A stretch of DNA of 64,000 bases from Gammaproteobacteria bacterium (GTDB taxonomy: Bacteria; Pseudomonadota; Gammaproteobacteria; Steroidobacterales; Steroidobacteraceae), in assembly GCA_013289615.1 (NCBI GenBank), contig JABCZO010000012.1, positions 47,480 through 111,479 of the forward strand, in the 5' to 3' direction. Each line of letters opens with the position of its first letter. The stretch's first letter is position 1. The position numbers were made by a program, and so were the translations under genes. This document shows, in pieces, positions 54,662 to 62,827 of this stretch. The notes below the pieces were generated by a model. It was not told the DNA's origin and did not search any database. It saw only the letters and a list, made by a program, of their open reading frames with translations.

Positions 54662-55285
54662 TCAAAATTTCTTCTGCAAGCCGATACTCAACCCGCGCGG
54701 CAGGATCTCAACGGACAGCGGGGTGTCACGGTGTACGCTCCAGTAACCCGCTGCGGTGCCGAGAGCCCAGCCGGCGAGCACGTCGGTTTGCCAGTGAGCC
54801 TGCTGTTTGAGGCGCCCAATGCCGTCATAGAGCGGCAACAGTTCGAGCCCCCAGATCCACGGGTGGCCGCGCGCGGCTTCATCGAGAATAATCGGTGTTA
54901 CGAAGGCTGCCTGCAAGGTCACCTCGCCACTCGGAAAGCTTTGACAGCAGCTGCCCTGAAACCACTTGTTCGGTCCCTGGTTCTGATAGGGCCGGGCCCG
55001 GCTGAAGGCATACTTCAGAATCTGTGCCGCGACTCCGGAGACCGCCGTCGAGTCGATGCTTTGCCAGAATTCGTGACCCAAGTGCTCATCGTCGCCGAGC
55101 CACAGCGCGCCGATGGCGGCGGTTGCGATTACGCCGTATTCGAGATCCAGCTGATAATGCCTGGCCCAGATGCCGCTGTTGTCGTAAGCCCACTCGTGAT
55201 CGATGCCGAGAAACCCACCCCCCGCGAGGGCGCATCCTGATGCCATCATCAGCAGCAAAAACACGTAGGGCCGCGCATGACGCAC
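54662..55285 (-). CDS. PAP2-family protein with altered PSGH motif
   Basis: A 207-residue exported protein with an N-terminal signal (VFLLLMMASGCALAGGG, possibly a lipoprotein). PAP2 motifs: KYAFSRARP (K-x6-RP), SFPSGEVT in place of PSGH, and RLKQQAHWQTD (R-x5-H-x3-D). Replacing the His of PSGH by Glu removes the usual proton donor, so catalysis may be changed or lost. A GTG at 55285 starts the frame. It is the second PAP2 gene in a row on this strand; similar pairs often act in lipid or cell-wall precursor recycling. Confidence 0.82.
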   Translation of the reverse strand: MRHARPYVFLLLMMASGCALAGGGFLGIDHEWAYDNSGIWARHYQLDLEYGVIATAAIGALWLGDDEHLGHEFWQSIDSTAVSGVAAQILKYAFSRARPYQNQGPNKWFQGSCCQSFPSGEVTLQAAFVTPIILDEAARGHPWIWGLELLPLYDGIGRLKQQAHWQTDVLAGWALGTAAGYWSVHRDTPLSVEILPRGLSIGLQKKF

Positions 55286-55368
55286 AGTTAACTCACGGTC
55301 GTGAATATGGGTCTGGATGCTTGTGAATATCCGTCATAGGCAAATGGATGTGGGGGCTGCGATTTTTG

Positions 55369-56055
55369 TTACGGGTCGTCATATGTGTCCAGGTGACCTA
55401 ATTTGAGCACGACCGCGACCAACAGCTGGCCAATGCCAAATGGAATGCCCATCGCCCACGGTGAGAATGAGCGCTCCGCGCCTCCCAAGGCCAGGCAGGC
55501 CAGCCCTGCGGCCAGATACCACACTCCCACCGCAAACATCGGACGCGGAAGAAATCGGCACGAGGCAAATACGCCCATACTGAACAGCACTTGCCACAGG
55601 CCCGGAAGCATCCACAGACTTTGCGGAGCGGCGCGCACCAGCACCACGGTCAGCATCAAACCGGCAACGATGGCTGGCAGAAACTGCGCTAGCACGCAGA
55701 GAATCATCTCCATCGCCAGACCCGAATGTACGCGCCGGGCACGGGTGACGGCCTCAAGGCTGATAATGGCCAACGATACTGCGGCGGTTGCAACCCAAAT
55801 AGCCAGATAGGCGGAAATCTCGCGCTGCGGGTCTTTGACCCAATGCGCCTGCGATGCCGCGGCCAATAGCGCCAGAGCCCCGGTGGCCGCCAGCGTCGCC
55901 GGTCCAAAACCGCGAAATTCCGCGGCGCGCGCGAGCTGATCACGGATCGAGTTGATCTCGGCTAACCCCTTGTGTAGATCTGTCACGCTAGACACCGATA
56001 AGCTTTGTAGTGCAAAGTATAACGGATCGCAAAGTTGAGCAAGGGTTTTGTCCAC
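55369..56055 (-). CDS. Six-TM membrane protein of unknown function
   Basis: A 228-residue protein. A soluble N-terminal helix (about 1-48, ending INSIRDQLARAAEF) is followed by about six membrane helices (ATLAATGALALLAAAS, LAIWVATAAVSLAIISL, PAIVAGLMLTVVLV and others). It resembles hypothetical membrane proteins found beside PadR-type or winged-helix regulators, but no such regulator is here. The start is a GTG at 56055 behind AGGCGGC. Confidence 0.65.
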   Translation of the reverse strand: MDKTLAQLCDPLYFALQSLSVSSVTDLHKGLAEINSIRDQLARAAEFRGFGPATLAATGALALLAAASQAHWVKDPQREISAYLAIWVATAAVSLAIISLEAVTRARRVHSGLAMEMILCVLAQFLPAIVAGLMLTVVLVRAAPQSLWMLPGLWQVLFSMGVFASCRFLPRPMFAVGVWYLAAGLACLALGGAERSFSPWAMGIPFGIGQLLVAVVLKLGHLDTYDDP

Positions 56056-56195
56056 GCCGCCTATGCACCCTGAGATGGCCGAACTTTCCAGTCCTGCCGC
56101 TTGTTATAGGTCCAACGGGGCCGGAGCAAGCGGCGCGGTTTCTATCGGCCGAGAATGCGACTCATTCCTGAGGTCCTCGAGCGACGCGCAATCTC

Positions 56196-56459
56196 ATGAC
56201 AGCTGATTGTGCAGTGCGAGCCTTTTTACCTGATCTTTTCACCTGTGAACGTAATGACAGTAAAAGGGTGGTGAGCACTTTACGAATTGGTGTGATCCAA
56301 GTCCTCCTGGTATGCGTCGGCTTCCTCTTGATCGCGCCGTCCCAAGCCAGCGTTCAGCAGATCATCGATCATCGAGCGCCTGCGCCGAGTGCTCTGCAGG
56401 GGCTTGATCTGTATCCGAACCTGCAGGCTATCCAGTTTCAGGTCGAAGTGAGTTTTTGA
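56196..56459 (+). CDS. Small exported protein ending in an outer-membrane-like beta signal
   Basis: An 87-codon frame. About residues 25-51 form a signal peptide (VVSTLRIGVIQVLLVCVGFLL to the QAS site), so a GTG at 56268 or 56271 is a possible start. The mature part is only about 36 residues and ends AIQFQVEVSF, a C-terminal Phe pattern typical of outer-membrane barrel strands. It may be the collapsed remnant of a larger outer-membrane protein. It lies 15 bp before apbE on the same strand. Confidence 0.4.
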   Translation: MTADCAVRAFLPDLFTCERNDSKRVVSTLRIGVIQVLLVCVGFLLIAPSQASVQQIIDHRAPAPSALQGLDLYPNLQAIQFQVEVSF

Positions 56460-56474
56460 ACTCAGTGTGACACG

Positions 56475-57389
56475 GTGGCCGAACCGGCAAACCAGTCTCT
56501 TGGCGGAGCGCTCTCAGTCGATGAGCGAGCGGGAGAACTGCTGGCCATTGGCTTTAGCGCCATGGCCAGCCCATGTGAGGTGCTGTTTGATAAGACGGAT
56601 CGCTCGACCGCCTTGGAACTGGGAGGCCTGGCAGCGCGGGAAGCGTGGCGGCTGGAGCAGAAATATAGCCGCTATCGCGACGACAGCGTCGTTGCTTGGA
56701 TGTTGCGCAATCGCGGCATGGAAATCGAGGTCGACAAAGAGACCGCGTGGCTGATCGACTTTGCAAGGCAGTGCTTCGCATTGAGCGGCGGACTCTTCGA
56801 CATCACGTCCGGCGTGCTTCGCCGCGCATGGAAGTTTGATGGATCGGACCGCATTCCGAAACCCGCCGCCGTCGAAGCCCTGCTGCCTTTTGTGGGATTC
56901 GATAAGCTAAAGTGGCGATCACCGCACCTTCTCCTGCCCTCTGGCATGGAACTCGATTTTGGCGGCATTGGCAAGGAATACGCGGTGGATAGGGCCTTCG
57001 CTTTGCTCGCTGCGCGTCGATCGGCTCCCTTTTTGATTAATTTTGGCGGCGACTTGCGTGCCAATAAATCACGGCGGCGGGGTCCGTGGCAGGTCGACAT
57101 CGAGAGGCCAGATACCGATCGAGACGCGGCTATGGTCCTGGAACTGGAGCACGGAGCGCTTGCAACCAGCGGCGACTCGCGCCGCTTCTTACTCAAGGAC
57201 GGACTACACTATGGTCACATACTTGATCCCTATACGGGCTGGCCGGTTCCCAACTCGCCCCGCTCTGTCACCGTGGCTGCGAGTAGTTGCACGGAAGCGG
57301 GCTTGCTATCAACCATGGCGTTGCTGCAGGGTCCTCAGGCCCAGGCATTTTTGGAGGAGCAAGGTGTTCGGTACTGGCTGCTTCAGTAA
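56475..57389 (+). CDS. apbE: FAD:protein FMN transferase (ApbE)
   Basis: A 304-residue ApbE-family protein. It has AMASPCEVLFD near the N-terminus, LDFGGIGKEYAVDRA (FAD-binding), and the C-terminal YGHILDPYTGWPV with the catalytic and metal-binding His-Ile-x-Asp-Pro region. ApbE links FMN covalently to Thr in flavoproteins such as NqrB/C and RnfD/G. No signal peptide is visible, so it may act in the cytoplasm or be an unusual variant. The start is a GTG at 56475, close behind the small exported ORF. Confidence 0.9.
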   Translation: MAEPANQSLGGALSVDERAGELLAIGFSAMASPCEVLFDKTDRSTALELGGLAAREAWRLEQKYSRYRDDSVVAWMLRNRGMEIEVDKETAWLIDFARQCFALSGGLFDITSGVLRRAWKFDGSDRIPKPAAVEALLPFVGFDKLKWRSPHLLLPSGMELDFGGIGKEYAVDRAFALLAARRSAPFLINFGGDLRANKSRRRGPWQVDIERPDTDRDAAMVLELEHGALATSGDSRRFLLKDGLHYGHILDPYTGWPVPNSPRSVTVAASSCTEAGLLSTMALLQGPQAQAFLEEQGVRYWLLQ

Positions 57390-57492
57390 GGCCACCGTCC
57401 CCAAAACCGATCCGATGCAGACGATCATGAGTCTCTCTCGGTGTCTTTATTGATATATTGACTCTGCACGACAAAGTATTTGGGGATGCCAC

Positions 57493-58185
57493 TTGCACGT
57501 TGCAATCATCATGGATGGAAACGGACGCTGGGCAAGCCGGCGAGGATTGCCGCGCAGCGCAGGTCACGTCGAAGGCGCCAAGACGGTCTGCGCCGTGGTC
57601 GCCGCGGCGGCTCGTGCGGGAATTGAAACGCTCACCCTGCACGCCTTCTCAGCGGCAAACTGGGCACGCCCGCCGGCAGAGATCGATGCGCTGATGCACC
57701 TGTTTCGCAGGTTCTTCGTTGCAGAGACACCCCGCTGCGTAGAGCGTTCTATTCGCATCGACGTCATCGGCCGGCGTGATCGGCTGGGCAAGGGACTGCT
57801 GAGCGCCATAGAGCGCAGCGAGCTACTGAGCGCAGCGGGTTCGCGCATGCATTTGCGTATTGTGCTCGACTACTCCTCGCGCGACAGTATTGTGCAAGCC
57901 GCAGCGCGTGCCGATCGCATTGCAACGCTCGCACCTGAGGACTTTTATCGCTTGCTTGATGAAGTTAACCACTGTGCGTTGTCGGCGGCTCCAGTTGACC
58001 TTCTGATCCGCACCGGAGGTGAAAAGCGCCTCAGTGATTTTATGCTCTGGGAGGTCGCCTACGCCGAGCTGCATTTCACCGACTGCCTGTGGCCGGATTT
58101 CGATGAGCAGCGTCTACAAATTGCGCTCGATGATTACGCGAACCGCCAACGGCGCTTCGGCGCGCTGACGGCACGAACAGGCTAG
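57493..58185 (+). CDS. uppS: Undecaprenyl diphosphate synthase family cis-prenyltransferase
   Basis: A 230-residue cis-prenyltransferase. D8 in IIMDGNGRWA is the catalytic Asp; GLPRSAGHVEGAK, FSAANWARP and RTGGEKRLSDFMLWEVAYAELHF all match UppS. One loop reads LDYSSRDSI rather than the usual NYGGRWDI, marking a subgroup. A TTG at 57493 behind GGGGA must be the start; the ATG at 57511 would remove the first strand and part of the active site. It is isolated from the usual frr/cdsA/dxr cluster, so it may be a second copy with a different product length. Confidence 0.88.
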   Translation: MHVAIIMDGNGRWASRRGLPRSAGHVEGAKTVCAVVAAAARAGIETLTLHAFSAANWARPPAEIDALMHLFRRFFVAETPRCVERSIRIDVIGRRDRLGKGLLSAIERSELLSAAGSRMHLRIVLDYSSRDSIVQAAARADRIATLAPEDFYRLLDEVNHCALSAAPVDLLIRTGGEKRLSDFMLWEVAYAELHFTDCLWPDFDEQRLQIALDDYANRQRRFGALTARTG

Positions 58186-58195
58186 GCACCGCCGG

Positions 58196-59161
58196 GTGAA
58201 TGCAAATGGTGGCGAAGTGCCACGGATGGCGATGCGCGTGACAGATATCCGATCAGACTTCCAATCCGATGTGTGGTCCGAGTGGCTACTGCATCTCCGG
58301 CACGCCGACGATCCTGCATTCGCTCACGTCGTGCGCGCTGAGGTTGAGCGCTACGCCGATCGCGTTCTTGACGCGGCGCGGCTTGCCCCAGGCATGACGC
58401 TCGCCGACATTGGCGCTGGAGAGGGTCTGATCGCGTTCCGTGCCATCGACCGCATCGGCCACACGCTCCGCGTTCTCATCGCCGACGTCTCCGCAGCCAT
58501 GCTCCGACACGCGGAATCGCTCGCCATCCAGCGCCATGTCCAAGGACAATGTACATTTCTGCAATGCTCAGCTGACAGGCTCGACGACATTCCAGACGCT
58601 TCCGTCGATGTCATCACAACCCGCGCCGTTCTCGCCTACGTTTCCGACAAGAGCGCCGCGTTGCGCGAATTTCACCGCGTCCTCAAGCCCGGCGGGCGCA
58701 TCTCTATCGCAGAACCGATCCTTCAGGACGAAGCGTTTGTGGCCACCGCCTTGAGAACGATGATCGAGACAAAGTCTGTTCGATCGCAAGACCGATTCCT
58801 GCCTCTGCTGCATCGCTGGAAATCGGCACAGTACCCTGACACGCATGAAAAAATCGCCAATAGCCCGATCGCGAACTATTCGGAACGCAATCTGTTTGAT
58901 TTCGTTCGTCGCTCTGGCTTTGTGGAGATCCACTTGGAGCTCCATATCGATATGCTTCCGTCCATCATCACTTCATGGGAAGTGTTTCTCGCCGGCTCAC
59001 CACACCCTTGGGCCCCACCACTCAGCACCGTTCTTAAGGAACAGTTCACGCCGGAAGAGCGGCAATTGTTCGAACAAATCATGCGCCCGATCGTCGAATC
59101 GCCCGACGCCATGACTACCACTCGCATCGCTTACCTCAACGCAGTAAAACCACTCGGATGA
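58196..59161 (+). CDS. SAM-dependent methyltransferase (class I)
   Basis: A protein of up to 321 residues. The SAM-binding motif I is LADIGAGEGLIAFRA, followed by acidic motif IADVSAAML, SADRLDDIPDASVDV and the post-motif LREFHRVLKPGGRISI. The C-terminal ~130 residues form an extra helical domain. It starts 10 bp after uppS (GTG at 58196; ATG at 58226 or 58232 also possible), so the pair is probably one transcript. It might methylate an isoprenoid product, but the substrate is unknown. Confidence 0.82.
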   Translation: MNANGGEVPRMAMRVTDIRSDFQSDVWSEWLLHLRHADDPAFAHVVRAEVERYADRVLDAARLAPGMTLADIGAGEGLIAFRAIDRIGHTLRVLIADVSAAMLRHAESLAIQRHVQGQCTFLQCSADRLDDIPDASVDVITTRAVLAYVSDKSAALREFHRVLKPGGRISIAEPILQDEAFVATALRTMIETKSVRSQDRFLPLLHRWKSAQYPDTHEKIANSPIANYSERNLFDFVRRSGFVEIHLELHIDMLPSIITSWEVFLAGSPHPWAPPLSTVLKEQFTPEERQLFEQIMRPIVESPDAMTTTRIAYLNAVKPLG

Positions 59162-59340
59162 GAGCGGGATGACAGCTGCCCGATGATGACCATCGGTGGC
59201 GATAAGTCGGTCTGTCGTTGGGCGGGTGGTCTAGTCCGACGCATCAGATCTCGACTTGCGCAGCCAAAGCGCCACGCTCGGGCCCTGGACTGAGGTTGCA
59301 GCTTCCCTCTGTATAATCCTAAGATCCGCGCCAAGACCCC

Positions 59341-60555
59341 ATGGCTGAACTTCGCTACCGCTGGATAATTGTCGCCGCCGGCGCGGTGATGGGCTGCATC
59401 GCGCTCGGCGCAATGTTCTCGCTCCCCGTGCTGCTGCGGCCGATCGCAGCCAACACGGGTTGGTCTACAACCGGCGTGTCGGCCGCGATGACCGTCGGAT
59501 TTCTTGCAATGGCAGTAGGGAGCGTTGCGTGGGGCGCTCTGAGCGATCGGATCGGCGCGCGTTGGACCTGCCTGGTCGGATCTCTTCTATTGGGCGCTGG
59601 CCTCGAACTCGCGAGCATGGCGCCATCGCTGATCCGTTTCCAATTTGCGTTCGGGTTGTTGGTGGGCCTGGCGACCTCGGCGATCTTCGCGCCAATCATG
59701 GCCTGCGTGACCGGCTGGTTTTCGACGCAGCGGAGCCTGGCGGTATCACTGGTATCAGCGGGGTTCGGCGTCGCACCCCTGACGATGTCGCCGTGGGTCG
59801 CCCGGCTTGCGAGCGCGCATGACTGGCGGCAGGTGCTTCAAATCGTGGCGGTGCTGGTGGTGTCCGTACTGGTGCCGGTCTCGCTTTTGGTGCGCCGACC
59901 GCCAGCTCTCGAGCAAGCGTCCACACAGGCAGGCGACGCTGCGAGCCCGGAGCCCGCGATGCCTATCGGGCAGCTAATCCGATCGCCGCAATTCATCGTG
60001 TTGGTGCTCACCAATTTCTTTTGCTGCGCGACGCACTCCGGACCCATCATCCACACAGTGAGCTATGCCGTAACCTGCGGTATCCCGCTGACCACGGCGG
60101 TGACAATTTACAGTGTGGAAGGACTCGCGGGTCTCGGCGGGCGTGTCGCATTCGGGCTGGCGGGCGACCGGTTCGGTGCGCGTCGCACGCTGATCGCCGG
60201 CCTCTTGATGCAGGCATTTTTCGCGGCGTCGTATTACTTTGCCAGTTCCTTGAACGTGTTCTACGCGGTGGCTGTGGTGTTCGGATTTACGTACGGCGGC
60301 GTGATGCCGCTGTACGCGGTACTGGCGCGCGAGAACTTCCCGCTGCGGATTATGGGTACCGTGATTGGCGGTACGGCGATGGCGGGGAGCCTCGGCATGG
60401 CCACCGGCCCGGTGCTCGGCGGGTGGCTCTACGACACGTTTGGCAGCTACGGCTCCCTGTACCTCGTGTCTTGGGGGTTCGGGATTATTGCAGTGATGAT
60501 GGCGATGACGTTCAGGCCGGCGGAGCAAAATCACGACGCCGCAGTAGCTGTGTAA
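59341..60555 (+). CDS. MFS transporter (monocarboxylate/oxalate-type)
   Basis: A 404-residue transporter with 12 TM segments. Motif A in the loop between TM2 and TM3 reads GALSDRIGARW, and the second-half copy reads FGLAGDRFGARR. The layout and the GWSTTGVSAAMTVGFLAMAV segment resemble the monocarboxylate/oxalate-formate antiporter branch of the MFS. Substrate unknown. A TATAAT box at 59312-59317 lies 24 bp upstream, but its -35 is weak. Confidence 0.85.
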   Translation: MAELRYRWIIVAAGAVMGCIALGAMFSLPVLLRPIAANTGWSTTGVSAAMTVGFLAMAVGSVAWGALSDRIGARWTCLVGSLLLGAGLELASMAPSLIRFQFAFGLLVGLATSAIFAPIMACVTGWFSTQRSLAVSLVSAGFGVAPLTMSPWVARLASAHDWRQVLQIVAVLVVSVLVPVSLLVRRPPALEQASTQAGDAASPEPAMPIGQLIRSPQFIVLVLTNFFCCATHSGPIIHTVSYAVTCGIPLTTAVTIYSVEGLAGLGGRVAFGLAGDRFGARRTLIAGLLMQAFFAASYYFASSLNVFYAVAVVFGFTYGGVMPLYAVLARENFPLRIMGTVIGGTAMAGSLGMATGPVLGGWLYDTFGSYGSLYLVSWGFGIIAVMMAMTFRPAEQNHDAAVAV

Positions 60556-60714
60556 AGACCATAACTTCGGGAGCGCAGGCGTCCGCCATCGCGCAGGAAG
60601 GCCCGCTTCATCGGCATCGAACAGGCCATTGCCACCCTGATCCAGAGAGATCACGCGTGAGCCCATCACCAACTTCGGCTTGGCCATTGAAAGCAAGGTG
60701 CACGAGTTCAGGGT

Positions 60715-61560
60715 TCACAAACGACCTGCTTGAATGAGCCTCTGCCTAATAAACGAGATGTGCCGTTCACCGTCGCGAAGAGCCTCGGGCGAGGTGTGAA
60801 CCGAATAGTAGCCAGCGACGAGCTCATGCTCGTGCGGAGCAGCGGAGCCGAGCACGAATTCAGTATCGACCAGCGCTTCGAATTCCACCGATTCGCTCGA
60901 CGGCTCGAAAGCCGCGAGCTCCCCGTACCGCAGTTCTTCAGGCGCCGACAAGACCCCCGCTGCGATGGCGGCCCACAGGACTGTGTGGCTCGTCGGGGGC
61001 ACATAACGCCAGCGCTCGCCGGCCTTCAAACGCACGGCTAGGTAGTTAATCGGCGAGGGGGACTCGATGGCGCTTGATGCGGACCCGTAGGTGCCGAGAA
61101 GGACGCGAGCAGGCCCGTCTTCGCGCACATCTTCGGGAGCCTGGAAGATACTCACGGTCGGTCCCAATTCGAGCGCCGGGGACAACGCAATCCACAGCTG
61201 AAACCCCCGCGTTCGTCCTGTTTGGTCGAGACCTCCGCCATGCCGCATACCCCGTCCCGCCTGCATCCATTCGATGCCGCCCGCCGGCAGTACGCCTCGG
61301 ACATTGTCCGGGTCGATGTAGGTCACCGCGCCCTCCGCGATGTAGGTGAGCGTGGCAATACCCGAGTGGGGGTGCAGCAACCCGTTGAAAGGCGCGCCCT
61401 CATGGTCAAAGAAGTCTAGAAACACGAAGGGCTTCAAGATCTCACCAAAGTCGGACGGGCTCATCAAACGTGTCACGGGACCGTGCGAGCGGCCACGGGT
61501 ACGATGCGTGATCGCTCGAGTCGGGCCGCGCGTTGATGATTTGGCTAGGGCAAGAGTCAT
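60715..61560 (-). CDS. Pirin-family bicupin protein
   Basis: A 281-residue pirin. Metal ligands in the first cupin appear as HPHSGI (two His) and a third His in GRGMRHGGG. The usual Glu that follows two residues after this His (HxE) is Gly here, so the iron site would have only three protein ligands. Bacterial pirins can act as quercetin dioxygenases or redox-sensitive regulators. GAGG precedes the ATG by 8 nt. It lies 73 bp downstream of an FMN reductase gene, which is divergent from an HxlR regulator. Confidence 0.88.
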   Translation of the reverse strand: MTLALAKSSTRGPTRAITHRTRGRSHGPVTRLMSPSDFGEILKPFVFLDFFDHEGAPFNGLLHPHSGIATLTYIAEGAVTYIDPDNVRGVLPAGGIEWMQAGRGMRHGGGLDQTGRTRGFQLWIALSPALELGPTVSIFQAPEDVREDGPARVLLGTYGSASSAIESPSPINYLAVRLKAGERWRYVPPTSHTVLWAAIAAGVLSAPEELRYGELAAFEPSSESVEFEALVDTEFVLGSAAPHEHELVAGYYSVHTSPEALRDGERHISFIRQRLIQAGRL

Positions 61561-61633
61561 TGGAATGCCTCTCTCTCTTTGGAGTCGCTCTCAAAAAATT
61601 GTCCGAGAATCACGGCAGTCGTGCAGTGGTTGG

Positions 61634-62218
61634 TCATGACCCGCCGGTGCGCGCTGCCTTCAAGGCCGCAGTCCACCACAGCAGGTCATCAATCATCGCG
61701 CCAGCGGGTGCCTCGAGCCCTGCCAGCCCCGCCTCGACATCGCCCCCTTGGTAGTGAGCCCACAGCGTGGCAACAGGGATGTGAACCGATGAGCGAATCG
61801 GTGCGATCTGCACCTCGATCAGTGTTTCGCGCAGCTGCTGCACGCCGCGCGCACCCATCGCGGAGCCGTAGCTCACGAATCCCGCCGCCTTGCGGTTCCA
61901 TTCGGGATAGACCCAGTCGATCGCGTTCTTGAGTACTGCAGAGGGTCCATAGTTGTACTCCGGGGCCACGAATACGAAGCCATCGGACCGCGCGATCGAA
62001 GTGGTCCATCGCTGCACGACCTCGTGTTTGTAAGGCGGTCGACCCGGCATGGCGGGTGTCAAGGGTTGATCGAAGAACGGCATCGGATAGTCGCGCAGAT
62101 CGAGCAGCCGCGCGTCTACACCCACGCGTTTATTCACGTGCTGCAAAATCCAGCGCGCCGGCTTTTCAGAAAAGCGGCCCTCGCGGGTGCTGCCAACAAT
62201 GACGGAGATGACAGTCAT
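61634..62218 (-). CDS. NADPH-dependent FMN reductase (flavodoxin-like)
   Basis: A 194-residue flavodoxin-fold reductase. FMN-binding phosphate loop GSTREGRFSEKPARW and the conserved PEYNYGPSAVLKNAIDW mark the NADPH-dependent FMN reductase/quinone reductase family. It reduces FMN, quinones, azo dyes or chromate. GAGGA lies before the ATG at 62218. It probably heads a two-gene unit with pirin and is divergent from an HxlR regulator 112 bp away, the usual arrangement for quinone or electrophile stress genes. Confidence 0.9.
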   Translation of the reverse strand: MTVISVIVGSTREGRFSEKPARWILQHVNKRVGVDARLLDLRDYPMPFFDQPLTPAMPGRPPYKHEVVQRWTTSIARSDGFVFVAPEYNYGPSAVLKNAIDWVYPEWNRKAAGFVSYGSAMGARGVQQLRETLIEVQIAPIRSSVHIPVATLWAHYQGGDVEAGLAGLEAPAGAMIDDLLWWTAALKAARTGGS

Positions 62219-62330
62219 ACTTTGAATCCTCGCTGTTCGCCGTGGTGCTGCTGGTGAAGCAGGATTGGTTACCATTTGTGACTGGCGCTAGAATGAGGAC
62301 CACCAGCCAGTCCCACAAGGAGGCACTTTT

Positions 62331-62777
62331 TTGACACCGAGTGACAAACAAGAGCCTGAGGAGGATTGCCGAGCGATCAGCGAGACGCTCGGGCGAATCG
62401 GCGATAAGTGGACCGTGCTCGTCGTGGAGCTATTGGCTGCTGGCCCCATGCGCTTCAACGAGCTGCGCCACACGATCGAGAATATTTCCCAGCGCATGCT
62501 GACACTCACGCTGCGTGGGCTCGAGCGCGACGGCCTGGTTAAGCGCACCGTCTATCCGACGATTCCGCCACGTGTGGACTACGAGCTCACGAAGCTCGGC
62601 CGGACGCTTCGCGAACCCCTGGTGGCGGTCGCCGACTGGGCGAGAAAGCACCGACCCGCCATCGTTTCGGCCCGAAAGGTGTTCGATGCGGGAGGTACCG
62701 CAAAACCCAGCCATCGGCGCGAGCCGCGGCACGCCCCTGCGCTTCTCCCCAGACCGCGGATCTCCCGTTCCGGCTGA
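62331..62777 (+). CDS. HxlR-family winged-helix transcriptional regulator
   Basis: A 148-residue HxlR regulator. The DNA-binding domain has TLGRIGDKWTVLVVELLAAGPMRF, NELRHTIENISQRMLTLTL and GLVKRTVYPTIPPRVDYEL, all typical. One Cys near the N-terminus (EEDCRAI) matches the redox-sensing Cys of family members such as YodB and HypR. A strong AAGGAGG lies 7 nt before a TTG at 62331, so the start is TTG. It likely controls the divergent FMN reductase-pirin unit. The C-terminal 30 residues are basic and atypical. Confidence 0.9.
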   Translation: MTPSDKQEPEEDCRAISETLGRIGDKWTVLVVELLAAGPMRFNELRHTIENISQRMLTLTLRGLERDGLVKRTVYPTIPPRVDYELTKLGRTLREPLVAVADWARKHRPAIVSARKVFDAGGTAKPSHRREPRHAPALLPRPRISRSG

Positions 62778-62827
62778 CACTACTCTGCCTGAGTCTGCCC
62801 GGAAGTGACTTTATCTTCGAACAATTC

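Noticed and set aside
57458..57482. TTGACT/TATTTG promoter before uppS
   Set aside because: The spacing is 13 bp, too short for a sigma-70 promoter.
59296..59317. Strong promoter before the MFS gene
   Set aside because: A good TATAAT exists, but the TTGCAG candidate is only 10 bp from it and no better -35 lies at 16-18 bp.
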